From CAIWHR01 sp963786625 (GTDB lineage: Bacteria; Pseudomonadota; Gammaproteobacteria; Burkholderiales; Casimicrobiaceae): a DNA stretch of 64,000 nucleotides. Positions within the stretch are counted from its first letter, which is position 1. Each line of letters opens with the position of its first letter. The position numbers were made by a program, and so were the translations under genes. This document shows, piece after piece, positions 1 through 8,570 of this stretch. The DNA lies in the NCBI GenBank assembly GCA_963786625.1, contig CAWAZS010000014.1, positions 248,001 through 312,000 of the forward strand. The letters are read 5' to 3'. The notes beneath the pieces were generated by a model. That model was given only the letters and a program-made list of their open reading frames with translations. It was not told where the DNA came from and made no database searches.

Positions 1-1
1 G

Positions 2-682
2 ATCAGGTCACCGATCGATGGCGTCGTGCTCACCCGCAGCGTGGACCCCGGCAATGCCGTGGCCGCGTCGCTGCAGGCGGTCACGCTGTTCACGATTGCC
101 GAAGACCTGACCAAGATGAAGCTGCAGGTCAATGTCGACGAAGCGGATGTCGGCATGGTCGAGGTGGGACAGAATGCCTCGTTCACCGTCAGCGCCTATC
201 CGGCGCGCAGGTACCCGGCAAAGGTGACGCGCGTGGCCTTTGGCTCGACCATCACCGACAACGTCGTCACGTACATCACGTACCTGGAGGTGGAGAACAC
301 CGACCTGTCGCTGCGTCCGGGGATGACCGCGACAGCGACAATCAAGGCGACGGAGCGCCGCGACGTCCTGCTGGTGCCCAATACCGCGCTGCGCTTCACG
401 CCGACGTTGCCCGACGCGGGTGCCGGATCGGCAGGGACGTCCAAGGGGAGCGGCATCGTGAGCAGCCTGCTGCCACGCGGGCCCGCAAGGGCGCCGAAGG
501 CGGCGACCGCGGCCACCGGCACTGCGGCGGCGCGCCGGGTCTGGGTGCTGCGCGAGGGCCAGCCCGCCGCCGTCGCCATCCAGCCCGGGGTCAGCGACGG
601 CCGGTTGACCGAGGTCACCTCCGACGAACTGCAGCCCGGCACGCTGGTCATCACCGATCAGCGCGCGGCATCGGGGTCGTAA
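2..682 (+). CDS. MacA/HlyD-type efflux adaptor, 5' truncated by window edge
   Basis: C-terminal 226 residues of a periplasmic membrane-fusion adaptor that would link an inner-membrane ABC exporter to an outer-membrane channel. The reading frame is open from base 2, beginning inside the lipoyl/barrel-sandwich region (SPIDGVVLTRSVDPGNAVA), followed by the beta-barrel part (LQVNVDEADVGMVEVGQ, RPGMTATATI) typical of MacA. The N-terminal signal, coiled-coil hairpin and first half lie outside the window. The stop TAA shares its last A with the ATG of the next gene (TAATG), indicating translational coupling with the ABC ATPase. An Ala/Gly-rich insert near residues 140-180 is unusual for MacA. Family assignment is firm; the substrate cannot be read. 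Confidence 0.85.
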   Translation: MRSPIDGVVLTRSVDPGNAVAASLQAVTLFTIAEDLTKMKLQVNVDEADVGMVEVGQNASFTVSAYPARRYPAKVTRVAFGSTITDNVVTYITYLEVENTDLSLRPGMTATATIKATERRDVLLVPNTALRFTPTLPDAGAGSAGTSKGSGIVSSLLPRGPARAPKAATAATGTAAARRVWVLREGQPAAVAIQPGVSDGRLTEVTSDELQPGTLVITDQRAASGS

Positions 683-1506
683 TGGAACTGCGGCGACAGG
701 GTCCCGAAATCGGCGGCGCCGACACGACGATGCCGGTGCCCGATGGCGGCGTGCCGGTGGCACCCGGCGATCAGCCGCTGATCCGCTTGCGCGGCGTCAC
801 TCGTCTTTATGGCCGCGGCCAGGCCGCGTTGTACGCGCTGAACGGCGTCGATCTCGATGTTGCGCAGGGCGAGTTCGTGGCGGTGATGGGCCCGAGCGGA
901 TCGGGCAAGTCGACGGTGATGAACATCCTCGGTTGCCTCGATACGCCGACGGGCGGGGAATACGAATTCCGCGGCATTCATGTCGAACGCCTTTCCCGCG
1001 ATCAGCGGGCGCGGCTGCGCCGCAAGTACATCGGCTTCGTATTCCAGGGCTTCAACCTGCTGGCCCGCACGTCGGCGCAGGAGAACGTCGAGCTACCGCT
1101 GGTGTACCGGGGCGAGCGTGCCGCCGATGCGCCACCGCCTGGCCCGGGAAACCCTCGCGTCGGTGGGTCTCGCCGGATGGGAGAGCCACACGCCCGGGGA
1201 ATTGTCGGGCGGACAGCAGCAGCGCGTGGCCATCGCCAGGGCCATCGTCACAGTCGCCCGCGGTTCTGCTCGCCGACGAGCCGACGGGCAACCTCGATAC
1301 GGCGCGCAGCCGGGAAGTCATGGAATCTGCTGGTGCAGCTCAATGCCCGGTCCGGAATCACGATCATCATGGTCACGCACGACCCCAACATGGCGGCATA
1401 TGCCCGCCGGGTGATCCATTTCGTCGACGGCCGCATCTGCGGCGACGAGCGCAACCCGCCGCGCGACGCTGTTGCGGCCGCGCCCGGCCGGGGGGCGTCC
1501 GCGTAA
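682..1506 (+). CDS. MacB-type ABC transporter ATP-binding protein (three frameshifts)
   Basis: ATPase subunit of a MacAB/LolCDE-type exporter. Walker A is GPSGSGKST (about residue 71), the Q-loop is VFQGFN, the signature LSGGQQQR sits at 1201-1225 in a second frame, Walker B LLADEPTGNLD at 1266-1300 in a third frame, and the H-loop VTHD at about 1375 is back in the first frame. Three single-base insertions, near 1130, 1250 and 1330 (an extra T in GAATCTG), together restore the starting frame. The gene has every catalytic motif if these are corrected, so sequence error is more likely than decay. The start codon overlaps the stop of the adaptor and its TAA overlaps the ATG of the permease. About 273 residues. 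Confidence 0.85.
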   Translation: MELRRQGPEIGGADTTMPVPDGGVPVAPGDQPLIRLRGVTRLYGRGQAALYALNGVDLDVAQGEFVAVMGPSGSGKSTVMNILGCLDTPTGGEYEFRGIHVERLSRDQRARLRRKYIGFVFQGFNLLARTSAQENVELPLVYRGERAADAPPPGPGNPRVGGSRRMGEPHARGIVGRTAAARGHRQGHRHSRPRFCSPTSRRATSIRRAAGKSWNLLVQLNARSGITIIMVTHDPNMAAYARRVIHFVDGRICGDERNPPRDAVAAAPGRGASA

Positions 1507-2714
1507 TGCTGTTCAGCACGATTCTGCTGGCGCTGCGCGAAATTCGCCGCAACCTGCTGCGTTCCTTCCTGACGATCCTCGGGATCGTGATCGGGGTCGG
1601 CGCCGTGATCACCATGGTTACGCTTGGCAACGGCGCGACCCAGTCGGTGAAGGACCAGATTTCCAGCCTGGGCAGCAATCTGCTGATGGTGCGTCCGGGC
1701 CAACGCGTGGGGCCGGGAAGTCCGAGCGCGGGCGCCCCGCCGTTCACCGAGGTCGATGGCGAGGCGATCATGTCGCAGATCGCCGGCGTCAAGGCCGTGG
1801 CTCCGGAACTGCGCACGGGCGTCACCGTCATCGGCAACGGACGCAACTGGTCGACCAGCATTACCGGCACGACCAACGCCTACTTCCAGACCAACAACTG
1901 GCAACTCGCGGCGGGTCGCATCTTCGAGGAAGCCGAAGTGAAGGCCGGCGCCGCGGTCTGCCTGATCGGCGAGACGGTGCGGCGCGAACTGTTCGGCACC
2001 GCCAATGCGCTCGGCGAGCAGCTTCGCGTCAAGCAGTTCTCGTGCGAGATCATCGGCCTGCTTGCGTCGAAGGGGCGGGCGGCAATGGGCGGCGACCAGG
2101 ACGACATCGTCCTGCTGCCGTTGCACACGGTGCAACGACGTGTCGTCGGCAATCAGCGGGTGTCCACCCTGCTGGTGTCGATGAACGACGACAGCGACAG
2201 CGCGCGCGTCATGAAGAGCCTGACTCAGCTTCTGCGCGAGCGACGCAAGCTGGCAGCCGAAGACGACGACAACTTCAACGTGCTCGACACGAGGCAGATT
2301 GCGGAAACCCTCTCCGGCACCACGAAGGTCATGACCACGCTGCTGGGCGCGGTGGCCGCCGTGAGCCTTCTCGTCGGCGGCATCGGCATCATGAACATCA
2401 TGCTGGTCAGCGTCACCGAGCGCACGCGGGAAATCGGGCTGCGGCTCGCGATCGGCGCGCTCGAGCGCGAGGTGCTGCTGCAGTTCCTGATCGAGGCGGT
2501 CACGCTGTCCATGCTGGGCGGCATCACCGGCATCGTGCTCGCCGCCGCGGCGTCGTACGTTCTGGCGGGGGTGATGGGGGTGCCCTTCCTCTTCAATCCC
2601 GGGATCAACGCCGTGTCGTTCGCCTTTTCCGCAATCATCGGCGTGGTCTTCGGCTACTTCCCCGCGCGGCGCGCAGCGCAGCTCGATCCCATCGAGGCGC
2701 TGCGCCACGAATGA
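1506..2714 (+). CDS. MacB-type ABC transporter permease (FtsX-like)
   Basis: 402-residue inner-membrane permease that is a separate polypeptide from its ATPase. An N-terminal transmembrane segment (LLRSFLTILGIVIGVGAVI, about 17-35) is followed by a large periplasmic MacB_PCD domain (about 40-250) and a C-terminal FtsX domain with three membrane segments and the motifs GGIGIMNIMLVSVTERTREIG and PARRAAQLDPIEALRHE. The ATG at 1506 overlaps the ATPase stop by one base. With the two upstream genes it forms a macA-macB-like operon for export of a macrolide, peptide or lipid-like substrate. No outer-membrane TolC-type gene follows inside the window. The next gene is on the other strand. Confidence 0.9.
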   Translation: MLFSTILLALREIRRNLLRSFLTILGIVIGVGAVITMVTLGNGATQSVKDQISSLGSNLLMVRPGQRVGPGSPSAGAPPFTEVDGEAIMSQIAGVKAVAPELRTGVTVIGNGRNWSTSITGTTNAYFQTNNWQLAAGRIFEEAEVKAGAAVCLIGETVRRELFGTANALGEQLRVKQFSCEIIGLLASKGRAAMGGDQDDIVLLPLHTVQRRVVGNQRVSTLLVSMNDDSDSARVMKSLTQLLRERRKLAAEDDDNFNVLDTRQIAETLSGTTKVMTTLLGAVAAVSLLVGGIGIMNIMLVSVTERTREIGLRLAIGALEREVLLQFLIEAVTLSMLGGITGIVLAAAASYVLAGVMGVPFLFNPGINAVSFAFSAIIGVVFGYFPARRAAQLDPIEALRHE

Positions 2715-2789
2715 ACGGAATGACCCGAGTCGCCTCTGCGCGCGGGTCCTGTCCCTGGAACGGATGACCAGGGGATGTCGCTGACCGCT

Positions 2790-3341
2790 TCATTTCGCCT
2801 TCGTGTAGTACCCGTCGAAGACGGTCGTCCAGGTCTTGCCGGAGTCGGTCGACGACTCCCAATGCTGGCGGACGCGGCCGTCGGGCAGCGGCGACCAGGT
2901 GACCCGCTGCAGTGCGATTGCGCCCTGCGCATCGGGCGCCGACTTGCCGGCGAGCACCATCCTGCCGTCGACGAGCTCGCCGTCGAGCAGCAACAGTGTG
3001 CCGCCGATGTCGACCCAGGACTGGTGCCACCTCCTGCGTGCGGCGTCGTAGAGGGAAAGGCTCGATCCGGTGAAGCCGCCGGAGCCGGTCCAGTTCTCGA
3101 ACAGCGCGCAACCCTTGTGCACGCTGGTCAGGTGATTCTCGCCGACGACCTTGCCGGCGGGGTCGCGCACCACCCAGTCCCCCAGCCAGAAATCGAACTG
3201 ACGGTGTTCGGGCGCGGTGCATCCGGGCGGCGTCTTCGGCGCGGGAGTCGCGGCGGGCTTGTCCTCGGCAGCGGCATCCGGCGGGACCAGCGAGAGCAGG
3301 GCGGCGACGGCGACGGTGTGGGCGAATCGGGAAGGGGTCAT
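2790..3341 (-). CDS. Secreted DUF1579-like protein
   Basis: 183-residue exported protein of unknown function. It has a hydrophobic N-terminal signal ending near AAA-ED (residues 1-26), a Pro/Ala linker, then a beta-rich domain with the FDFWLGDW motif (about residues 49-56) and later WHQSWVDIGGTLLLLDGEL, which resemble DUF1579-like secreted or lipocalin-like proteins. A single Cys pair (C40, C78) could form a disulfide in the periplasm. It stands alone, convergent with the MacB-like operon; an imperfect hairpin CCCTGG...CCAGGG lies in the 75-base gap between them and may serve both as terminator. Nothing around it suggests a more specific role. Confidence 0.6.
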   Translation of the reverse strand: MTPSRFAHTVAVAALLSLVPPDAAAEDKPAATPAPKTPPGCTAPEHRQFDFWLGDWVVRDPAGKVVGENHLTSVHKGCALFENWTGSGGFTGSSLSLYDAARRRWHQSWVDIGGTLLLLDGELVDGRMVLAGKSAPDAQGAIALQRVTWSPLPDGRVRQHWESSTDSGKTWTTVFDGYYTKAK

Positions 3342-3509
3342 CGCGTAGCGATCAGGCAGGCGTGGGGAGGGTGTTGATCATGCCTGCCGAGCAGCATGAC
3401 GACAAGCGCGTGTTTCGAGTAAGCTGACCGGGCGATCGGTGTTGGCCGCACCGCCGACGGCAGCGCCGCAACGGACGCCTGGCCACCTCGACGCCATCCG
3501 GACTTCCCC

Positions 3510-4412
3510 ATGGACACCTCCCGCTTCCACGGCATCTATCCGATCCTCTACGCCTTCTTCGACGCCGAGGGACGACCGCAGCGCGCGCCGATCGCGGCGC
3601 AGGTCGAGGCGGCGGTGCGGCACGGCGCGCACGGCGTCGCCGTCCTCGGACTCGCCACCGAGACGAACAAGCTCAACGTCCGCGAGCGGCGGCGGATCCT
3701 GGACTGGACGGCGGAGGCGCTGAACGGGCGCCTGCCGCTCGCGGTGACGATCGCCGAGCCCTCGGCGCACGGACAGGCGGGCTTTGCGCGCATGGCGAAG
3801 GAAGCCGGCGCCGATTGGCTGATCCTGCAACCGGGGCCCGTCGCGGGCCTTGCGGAAATCGAGCACCTGCGCTTCTTCGGCGCCGTCGCGGACCGCACCG
3901 ACCTGCCGGTGGCGATCCAGAACGCCGCGCAGTTCCTCGGCGTCGGACTGTCCAACGAGGGTCTGAGGACGCTCAACCGGAACCACCCCAACGTCTGTCT
4001 GCTGAAGGGCGAGGCCCCCGCGCAGGTGATACAGAGGCTGATCGAGGACACCGAGGGCGCGTATCGCGTCTTCAACGGCCGCGGCGGGATGGAGCTCACG
4101 GACAACCTGCGCGCCGGCTGCGTCGGCATGATCCCGGCGCCCGAGTGCTTCGACGTCCAGGTCAAGATCTACGCGGCGATGACCGCCGGAACCCCGGACG
4201 CAGAGGCGGAAGCGGAGCGTCTCTATCGCGGCATATTGCCGCTCATCGTGTTCCTGATGACGTCGATCGACACCTTCGTCTGCTATGGCAAGCGGATCAC
4301 CGCGCGGCGGCTGGGGATCACCGAGGTCTACGATCGCGCGCCCTGTCAGCGGCCCACGGAGTTCGGGCTGCTGATGGCCGAGCGCCTCGCGGCAGGGTTG
4401 CCGGCGCTGTGA
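3510..4412 (+). CDS. Dihydrodipicolinate synthase/NanA-family aldolase
   Basis: 300-residue class I aldolase of the DapA/NAL (TIM-barrel) superfamily. The Schiff-base lysine is K166 in CLLKGEAP. The DapA proton-relay tyrosine (in the usual YNVP motif) is replaced by glutamine (AIQNAA, Q137), and the carboxylate-binding GTTGE loop reads GLATETN, so it is unlikely to be the lysine-pathway DapA and more likely acts on another 2-oxo acid or sugar acid. The start ATG at 3510 follows a 168-base gap. Its stop overlaps the GTG start of a cytochrome c (GTGA), so the two are probably co-translated, an unusual pairing. The substrate cannot be inferred. Confidence 0.8.
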   Translation: MDTSRFHGIYPILYAFFDAEGRPQRAPIAAQVEAAVRHGAHGVAVLGLATETNKLNVRERRRILDWTAEALNGRLPLAVTIAEPSAHGQAGFARMAKEAGADWLILQPGPVAGLAEIEHLRFFGAVADRTDLPVAIQNAAQFLGVGLSNEGLRTLNRNHPNVCLLKGEAPAQVIQRLIEDTEGAYRVFNGRGGMELTDNLRAGCVGMIPAPECFDVQVKIYAAMTAGTPDAEAEAERLYRGILPLIVFLMTSIDTFVCYGKRITARRLGITEVYDRAPCQRPTEFGLLMAERLAAGLPAL

Positions 4413-4780
4413 GACCCGTGACGAGCACGAAACGGACGAGAGCGTTGCTCCTGGTCGCCTGCGCGATCGTGGCGGCGCCCGCCGCCGCGCAGGCCCCGCC
4501 GGGGGTGTCGCCCTCGCGCGGCGAGCTGCTCTACGCCACGCATTGCATCGCCTGCCACACGCGGGAGATCCACTGGCGGCAGAAGAAGCTCGCCCGCGAT
4601 TGGGCGAGCCTCAATGCGCAGGTGCGGCGCTGGGCGGCGAACGCGGGGCTCGGCTGGAGCGACGAGGAGATCGCCGACGTCGCGGGCTATCTCGACGCCA
4701 CCCTGTACCGCTTCCGAATGCCGCCCGGAACGGCGGCCGGGGACGACAGTCCTCCGCCAGGGCTCGCGCGAGTGCGCTGA
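4409..4780 (+). CDS. Small secreted cytochrome c
   Basis: 123-residue exported c-type cytochrome. A Sec signal (LLLVACAIVAAPAAAQA) is followed by one haem site, CIACH, at about residues 48-52, and a C-terminal Met in YRFRMP as the likely sixth ligand. It starts with GTG at 4409 overlapping the aldolase stop by four bases; a second in-frame GTG at 4418 is possible. A periplasmic electron carrier role follows from the family. The partner is unknown; the overlapping upstream gene is an aldolase-fold protein rather than an oxidoreductase. The gene ends four bases before a perfect palindrome. Confidence 0.75.
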   Translation: MRPVTSTKRTRALLLVACAIVAAPAAAQAPPGVSPSRGELLYATHCIACHTREIHWRQKKLARDWASLNAQVRRWAANAGLGWSDEEIADVAGYLDATLYRFRMPPGTAAGDDSPPPGLARVR

Positions 4781-4784
4781 TCCT

Positions 4785-4806
4785 GTCCGCACCGATCGGT
4801 GCGGAC
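4785..4806. terminator. Perfect 22-base palindrome between convergent genes
   Basis: GTCCGCACCGA/TCGGTGCGGAC is a perfect palindrome (11-base arms) placed between the cytochrome c stop (4780) and the stop of the convergent NTF2-like gene (4831). As RNA it would form a 9-pair stem with a 4-base loop from either strand, suiting a bidirectional terminator. There is no T-run on either side, so a classical intrinsic terminator is not demonstrated. A dimeric protein-binding site is an alternative. Confidence 0.45.
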
Positions 4807-4830
4807 GGTCGCGAGACGCGGGTAATGCGG

Positions 4831-5259
4831 TCAATCCGCCGCGACGACGCTGTGCCACCAGAGGCGGAAGTGCGTGCAGAGGCCGGCGTCGTTCAACTCG
4901 ACGACCGCGATGCCGTCGAGCGCCAGGCGCGGCAGCGGATCCCCCGGCTTGCGGGCGAGCGCGTTGGTCCCCGTCGATGCCGCCCAGATCCGGAAGAGCT
5001 CCTCGGAGGTCACCTGGTACGTCACGTGCCAATGCGCGATGCCGCCGCGCGGGCGCTCCGCGAGAACTTCGTAGGTGAGCCGGATATCGCTCTGCAGCTT
5101 GGTGCGCTGCCAGTAGGCGGCGATCGCGGCGTGCCCGCGCTGCTCGGCGAACGGCGTGTTGTGATACACGCCGTCCGGAGCGAACAGCGCGACGAGCCTG
5201 GTCTCGTCGCTCTCCTCCCACGCGACCTTGTAGCGGTCCATGAATTCGACGATGTTCAT
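4831..5259 (-). CDS. SnoaL/NTF2-like fold protein
   Basis: 142-residue cytoplasmic protein of the NTF2/SnoaL-like superfamily (MNIVEFMDRYKVAWEESD, then the cone-shaped-barrel pattern ALFAPDGVYHNTPF...GHAAIAAYW). Members include ketosteroid isomerase-like enzymes and orphan polyketide cyclases; no catalytic assignment is possible here. The ATG at 5259 is chosen over an upstream in-frame ATG (5373) because a strong ribosome-binding site AAAGGAG lies 8 bases before it. Transcribed alone, downstream of and in the same direction as the SulP transporter, with 132 bases between them. Confidence 0.65.
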   Translation of the reverse strand: MNIVEFMDRYKVAWEESDETRLVALFAPDGVYHNTPFAEQRGHAAIAAYWQRTKLQSDIRLTYEVLAERPRGGIAHWHVTYQVTSEELFRIWAASTGTNALARKPGDPLPRLALDGIAVVELNDAGLCTHFRLWWHSVVAAD

Positions 5260-5391
5260 TGTGGTGCTCCTTTCCGTCGAGCGTCCACCGCGCATGCCGC
5301 GGGCGACGCCCGAATTGGCAGCCTCGATCGGAGTCCAATTGTCGCAGGATGCCTTCGTTCGGCCAATCGGCAACGGCAGCGTCGCCGCTGC

Positions 5392-7614
5392 TCACGTCCG
5401 GTTGCGCAGATCCTCCGAGGTCCGGCGCAACCGGCGCGCGAGCTCGCGCGACAGGTTGGTGAGCAGCTTGGTCGCGATCGCCGGATATTCCGCCAGCATC
5501 CGCGCGTAGCCATGGCGAAACAGCTCGTAGCAGACGACGTGCTCGTCGGCGACGATGGTCGCGGAGCGGCGCGCCTGTTCGATCAGCGCCATCTCCCCGA
5601 TCGTCGTGCCGCGCGAGAGCGAGGCGATGCGCAGATTCACATGGCCGTCCGCCGAGATGAGCCTTACGCTGACGCTGCCCTTGGCGAGCAGCCACATCCG
5701 GTCGCCTTCCTCGCCCTCGCGGCAGATGACCTCGCCGGCCGCGAACTCGCGCCTGGTGAGCACTTCGGCAAGCCGCTCGAGCTCGCCGTCGGCAAGCCCC
5801 GACAGGAAATCGATCTCGCGCAGGTCGAGCACGTCGGCGCGGTCGCGCCGCTCGGCGTGCATCTGCAACGACAGCTCCTCCATCCACTCCAGCGCGGCGT
5901 CGAGGTCGCGCTGGATGCTCACGTCGGCCGTGACGCCTTTCGGCAGGACTCCCTTGACGATGGCGTACAGCGGCTCCGCGACGCCGCAGAACAGCAGGTG
6001 CTTGTGCTGGGCGCGGCTCTTGCTCGCCAGATTCGCCAGGATGTTGGCGCCCGACACGTCGATGTCGCTGACCCCGCGCATGTCCAGCGCGACCATGTCG
6101 GCCTGCAGGAACAGCTGCTTCACCTTCGCGGCCATGTCCTCGGCATTGCCGAAGAACAGGACGCCGTCGAGCAGCAGCACCGCGCGCTGCGACCCGGTCT
6201 CGCGCAGGATCTCGACGTCCTTCACCGGGCGGATGCGCTTCGATTGAACGTCGTTGCCCAGCAGCACGCGCGCGATCACCGGGCGGCTCATGTTGACGAT
6301 GAAGATCATCCCCGCCAGCAGAACGCCGGTGACGACCCCGGCGACCACCGAATAGAACACGGTGATGCCCATCACGACGACGACCACGCCGAAATCGTAG
6401 AGCGAGCGGCGACGACCGGTCGGCGAGGCCGCCTGACGCAACTCCCCGACGATTCCGAAGACGCTGCGATCGAACAGGAGAATGCCGGTCGCCAGCAGGA
6501 TGCCGGCAAGCACGATCGAGGGGATCGCAGCGAAGCCTTGCGGTGCGAGCACGCTGGCGGCGAGCAGCAGCAGCCCGCACGACAGCGGCACCAGGCGCGT
6601 CCGGCCGCCGGCGCGATAGGCGGCCATGCTCGAGCTCGGCGAAGCCGCGCCGGCAATGCCGCCCGCGAAGCCGGCGGCACAGTTGCCGATGCCCTGGGCG
6701 ACCAGGTCGCGGACGGGCGACACCGGGATGTCGGCGACATTCTGCGCGGCCCGAAAGGCCAGCAGGGAATCGAGCGTCGCGATGACCGCCAGCACCGCCG
6801 AGGTCGACGCGATCAGCCAGCCGATGCGGATGACCTGTTGCCACGCCTCGGCGCTGCCGAGGTTGGCTACCGGCGAGAGCAAGGTCAGCCGCACGTCGCC
6901 GATGGTCGGCCCGATGGCGAGCGTTGTATCGATGGCCCTGAGCAGGTAATAGCCGACGATGCCGCCCGCGAACGCGACGACGACCGGCGGCACCTTGCCC
7001 AGCGGCGATGAAGCAGGGAGCCGTCGTGCCACAGCGGGAAAGCCCAGCATCAGCGCGGCGGTGGCGATGAGCAGCATGAACATCAGCGGCTGATCGAACA
7101 GGGCAAGATGCGACGTGACCGGGTCGATCCGGAAGTAGGACTTCAGCTGCGACAACGCGACCAGCACCGCGACGCCGTTCAGGAATCCGACCAGGACCGG
7201 GTGCGGCGTGAACTTGATGATCTTCGCAACCCCTGCCAGCCCGAAGATCACTTGCCACAATCCGGCCAGCGCCACGCAGAGGAACATCGCGACGACGATC
7301 AGGTCCCGGTCGCTCGCGACCGCGGGCATCGCGAGCAGCGCCGTGGTCAGGCTCGCAAGCAGCAGGGCTTCGCTGACGCGCGAGGTCGTCACGACGAACG
7401 AGGATGTCGCAAACAGCGCGGACACGCAGCAGGCGACGATGGCCCCGCACAGCCCGGCGGCGGCGCCCGCCACCGCGTAAGCCGGCCCGAGCGGCGCAAA
7501 TGCCAGCAGGCCGGAAGCGACGCAGACCGGGAGACTGACGATCGCCGCGATGGCGCCGGCGGCGAGGTCCTTGCGCCAGACGGTCAGGGTCGAAGCAGCG
7601 GCCGGAGAGGACAT
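5392..7614 (-). CDS. SulP-family anion transporter with STAS and cyclic-nucleotide-binding domains
   Basis: 740-residue inner-membrane SLC26/SulP transporter for sulfate, bicarbonate or another anion. Residues about 15-440 carry the hydrophobic transport core, with the family's FAGGIAGAASPSSSM stretch. About 455-560 is a STAS domain containing VALDMRGVSDIDVSGANIL. About 597-715 is a Crp-type cyclic-nucleotide-binding domain with EGEEGDRMWLLAKGSV and an intact phosphate-binding cassette GEMALIEQARRSAT, in which the Glu and Arg that hold the ring phosphate are present. The fusion implies gating by cAMP or cGMP. No frameshift over 2.2 kb. It is followed by the NTF2-like gene. Confidence 0.9.
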   Translation of the reverse strand: MSSPAAASTLTVWRKDLAAGAIAAIVSLPVCVASGLLAFAPLGPAYAVAGAAAGLCGAIVACCVSALFATSSFVVTTSRVSEALLLASLTTALLAMPAVASDRDLIVVAMFLCVALAGLWQVIFGLAGVAKIIKFTPHPVLVGFLNGVAVLVALSQLKSYFRIDPVTSHLALFDQPLMFMLLIATAALMLGFPAVARRLPASSPLGKVPPVVVAFAGGIVGYYLLRAIDTTLAIGPTIGDVRLTLLSPVANLGSAEAWQQVIRIGWLIASTSAVLAVIATLDSLLAFRAAQNVADIPVSPVRDLVAQGIGNCAAGFAGGIAGAASPSSSMAAYRAGGRTRLVPLSCGLLLLAASVLAPQGFAAIPSIVLAGILLATGILLFDRSVFGIVGELRQAASPTGRRRSLYDFGVVVVVMGITVFYSVVAGVVTGVLLAGMIFIVNMSRPVIARVLLGNDVQSKRIRPVKDVEILRETGSQRAVLLLDGVLFFGNAEDMAAKVKQLFLQADMVALDMRGVSDIDVSGANILANLASKSRAQHKHLLFCGVAEPLYAIVKGVLPKGVTADVSIQRDLDAALEWMEELSLQMHAERRDRADVLDLREIDFLSGLADGELERLAEVLTRREFAAGEVICREGEEGDRMWLLAKGSVSVRLISADGHVNLRIASLSRGTTIGEMALIEQARRSATIVADEHVVCYELFRHGYARMLAEYPAIATKLLTNLSRELARRLRRTSEDLRNRT

Positions 7615-7671
7615 GGCGGGAGCGACAACTCCATCCCGATGCGGGATCGACGAGCGCGATGCCGTGGAAAC

Positions 7672-8127
7672 TTACCAGCCGAGATCGGCCCAGCTCGCTC
7701 CCAGGAAGGGGTCCGACAGGTCGCGAGCCGTCGCCTCCCGCATCGCGTTGTCCTGCTTCGCGCGGTACGCGCTTCCCTTGCTCGCGGCCGCCTGTGGATC
7801 CGTCCGGCTCTCCGGGTGGAGCTGCGCGTACGCTTCGTATTCCTTCGGACCGCCGACGTAGATCTGGTTCCTGGACGCATCCGGGTAGACGAAGAACTTC
7901 TTGCCCGTGCGCTGCATCGGCCTGATCTGGCCGGGAGGGAGGCTGCGGACCCAATCCTGCTGAACCTTCGTCGTGGCGACCAGCACCTTGAAGCCGAGTT
8001 CGAGCAACTGACTCTCGTCTATGCGTGGCGCGGCCGCGGTGGCATTGGTTGCTGCGAACACCGCCATCGCCAATCCTCCCAATAGCGTGACGAGCGTCGC
8101 GCGGCGGGACTTCGAGAAGAGCAGCAT
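7672..8127 (-). CDS. Secreted protein of unknown function
   Basis: I do not recognise this protein. It has 151 residues from the ATG at 8127, beginning MLLFSKSRRATLVTLLGGLAMAVFA, a clear Sec signal with cleavage near NATAAA. An ATG 60 bases upstream is possible but would put 20 polar residues before the signal. The mature part contains KVLVATTKVQQDWVRSLPPG, KKFFVYPDASRNQIYVGG and a Tyr/Ala-rich YEAYAQL region; it has no cysteines, haem motif or lipobox. It lies 57 bases upstream of the SulP gene on the same strand, so the two could be co-transcribed. Confidence 0.55.
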   Translation of the reverse strand: MLLFSKSRRATLVTLLGGLAMAVFAATNATAAAPRIDESQLLELGFKVLVATTKVQQDWVRSLPPGQIRPMQRTGKKFFVYPDASRNQIYVGGPKEYEAYAQLHPESRTDPQAAASKGSAYRAKQDNAMREATARDLSDPFLGASWADLGW

Positions 8128-8570
8128 GGGATTCGGTCCTGTCGTCGTTGGATTGATCTGCGGAAGGCCGTCGATGGTGGTCGGCATGGGAGGCTCGAAG
8201 CGGCCGATGGTCTCAACTGAAAGCGGGTGCCCTGCGTCAAGTGCGCGTCACAGAATGTCGCTGCCGCCAAGAGCGTCGCGACACGCAGCGAATGGCCAGC
8301 GGAGAGTACGTCGAGTTCATGCGCTCCGCAAGTTCGCGGGGTCTCCGGCACGAGCGGTCAGGCGAACGTCGCGCCTGACCGCGGGGCAGGCGTCGACCGG
8401 CGGCGGGTGCCGCGCGGCGCGGACGTCGATAAAGCGTCCAATCCGGACGCGCTATGTCGACTCGGTGCCGACGCTGTAGCATCTGGCAGAATCCGGGCGA
8501 AAATTCCCGCCGAAGCGCGATGGCGACAAGGGAAGGGGCTGTGCGTCAACGGCAATGGGGGGTGACACAC
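8128..8570. other. 443-base divergent intergenic region, no gene recognised
   Basis: This gap separates the secreted unknown (minus) from the serine hydrolase (plus) and must hold both promoters. Several open frames cross it, but none has a ribosome-binding site, a family motif or a start agreeing with the neighbours; they look like the chance open frames normal for this GC content. I found no convincing promoter pair, repeat or RNA motif. Confidence 0.5.

Noticed and set aside
682..1506. Programmed ribosomal frameshifting in the MacB-type ATPase
   Set aside because: Three shifts in one gene, no slippery heptamer or consistent stop-codon context at any, and similar shifts in unrelated genes including leuS. 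Consensus error explains this better.
3815..4780. 321-codon frame that includes the cytochrome c
   Set aside because: Its first two-thirds are an out-of-frame shadow of the aldolase gene; only the part from the GTG at 4409, with signal peptide and CIACH, is coding.
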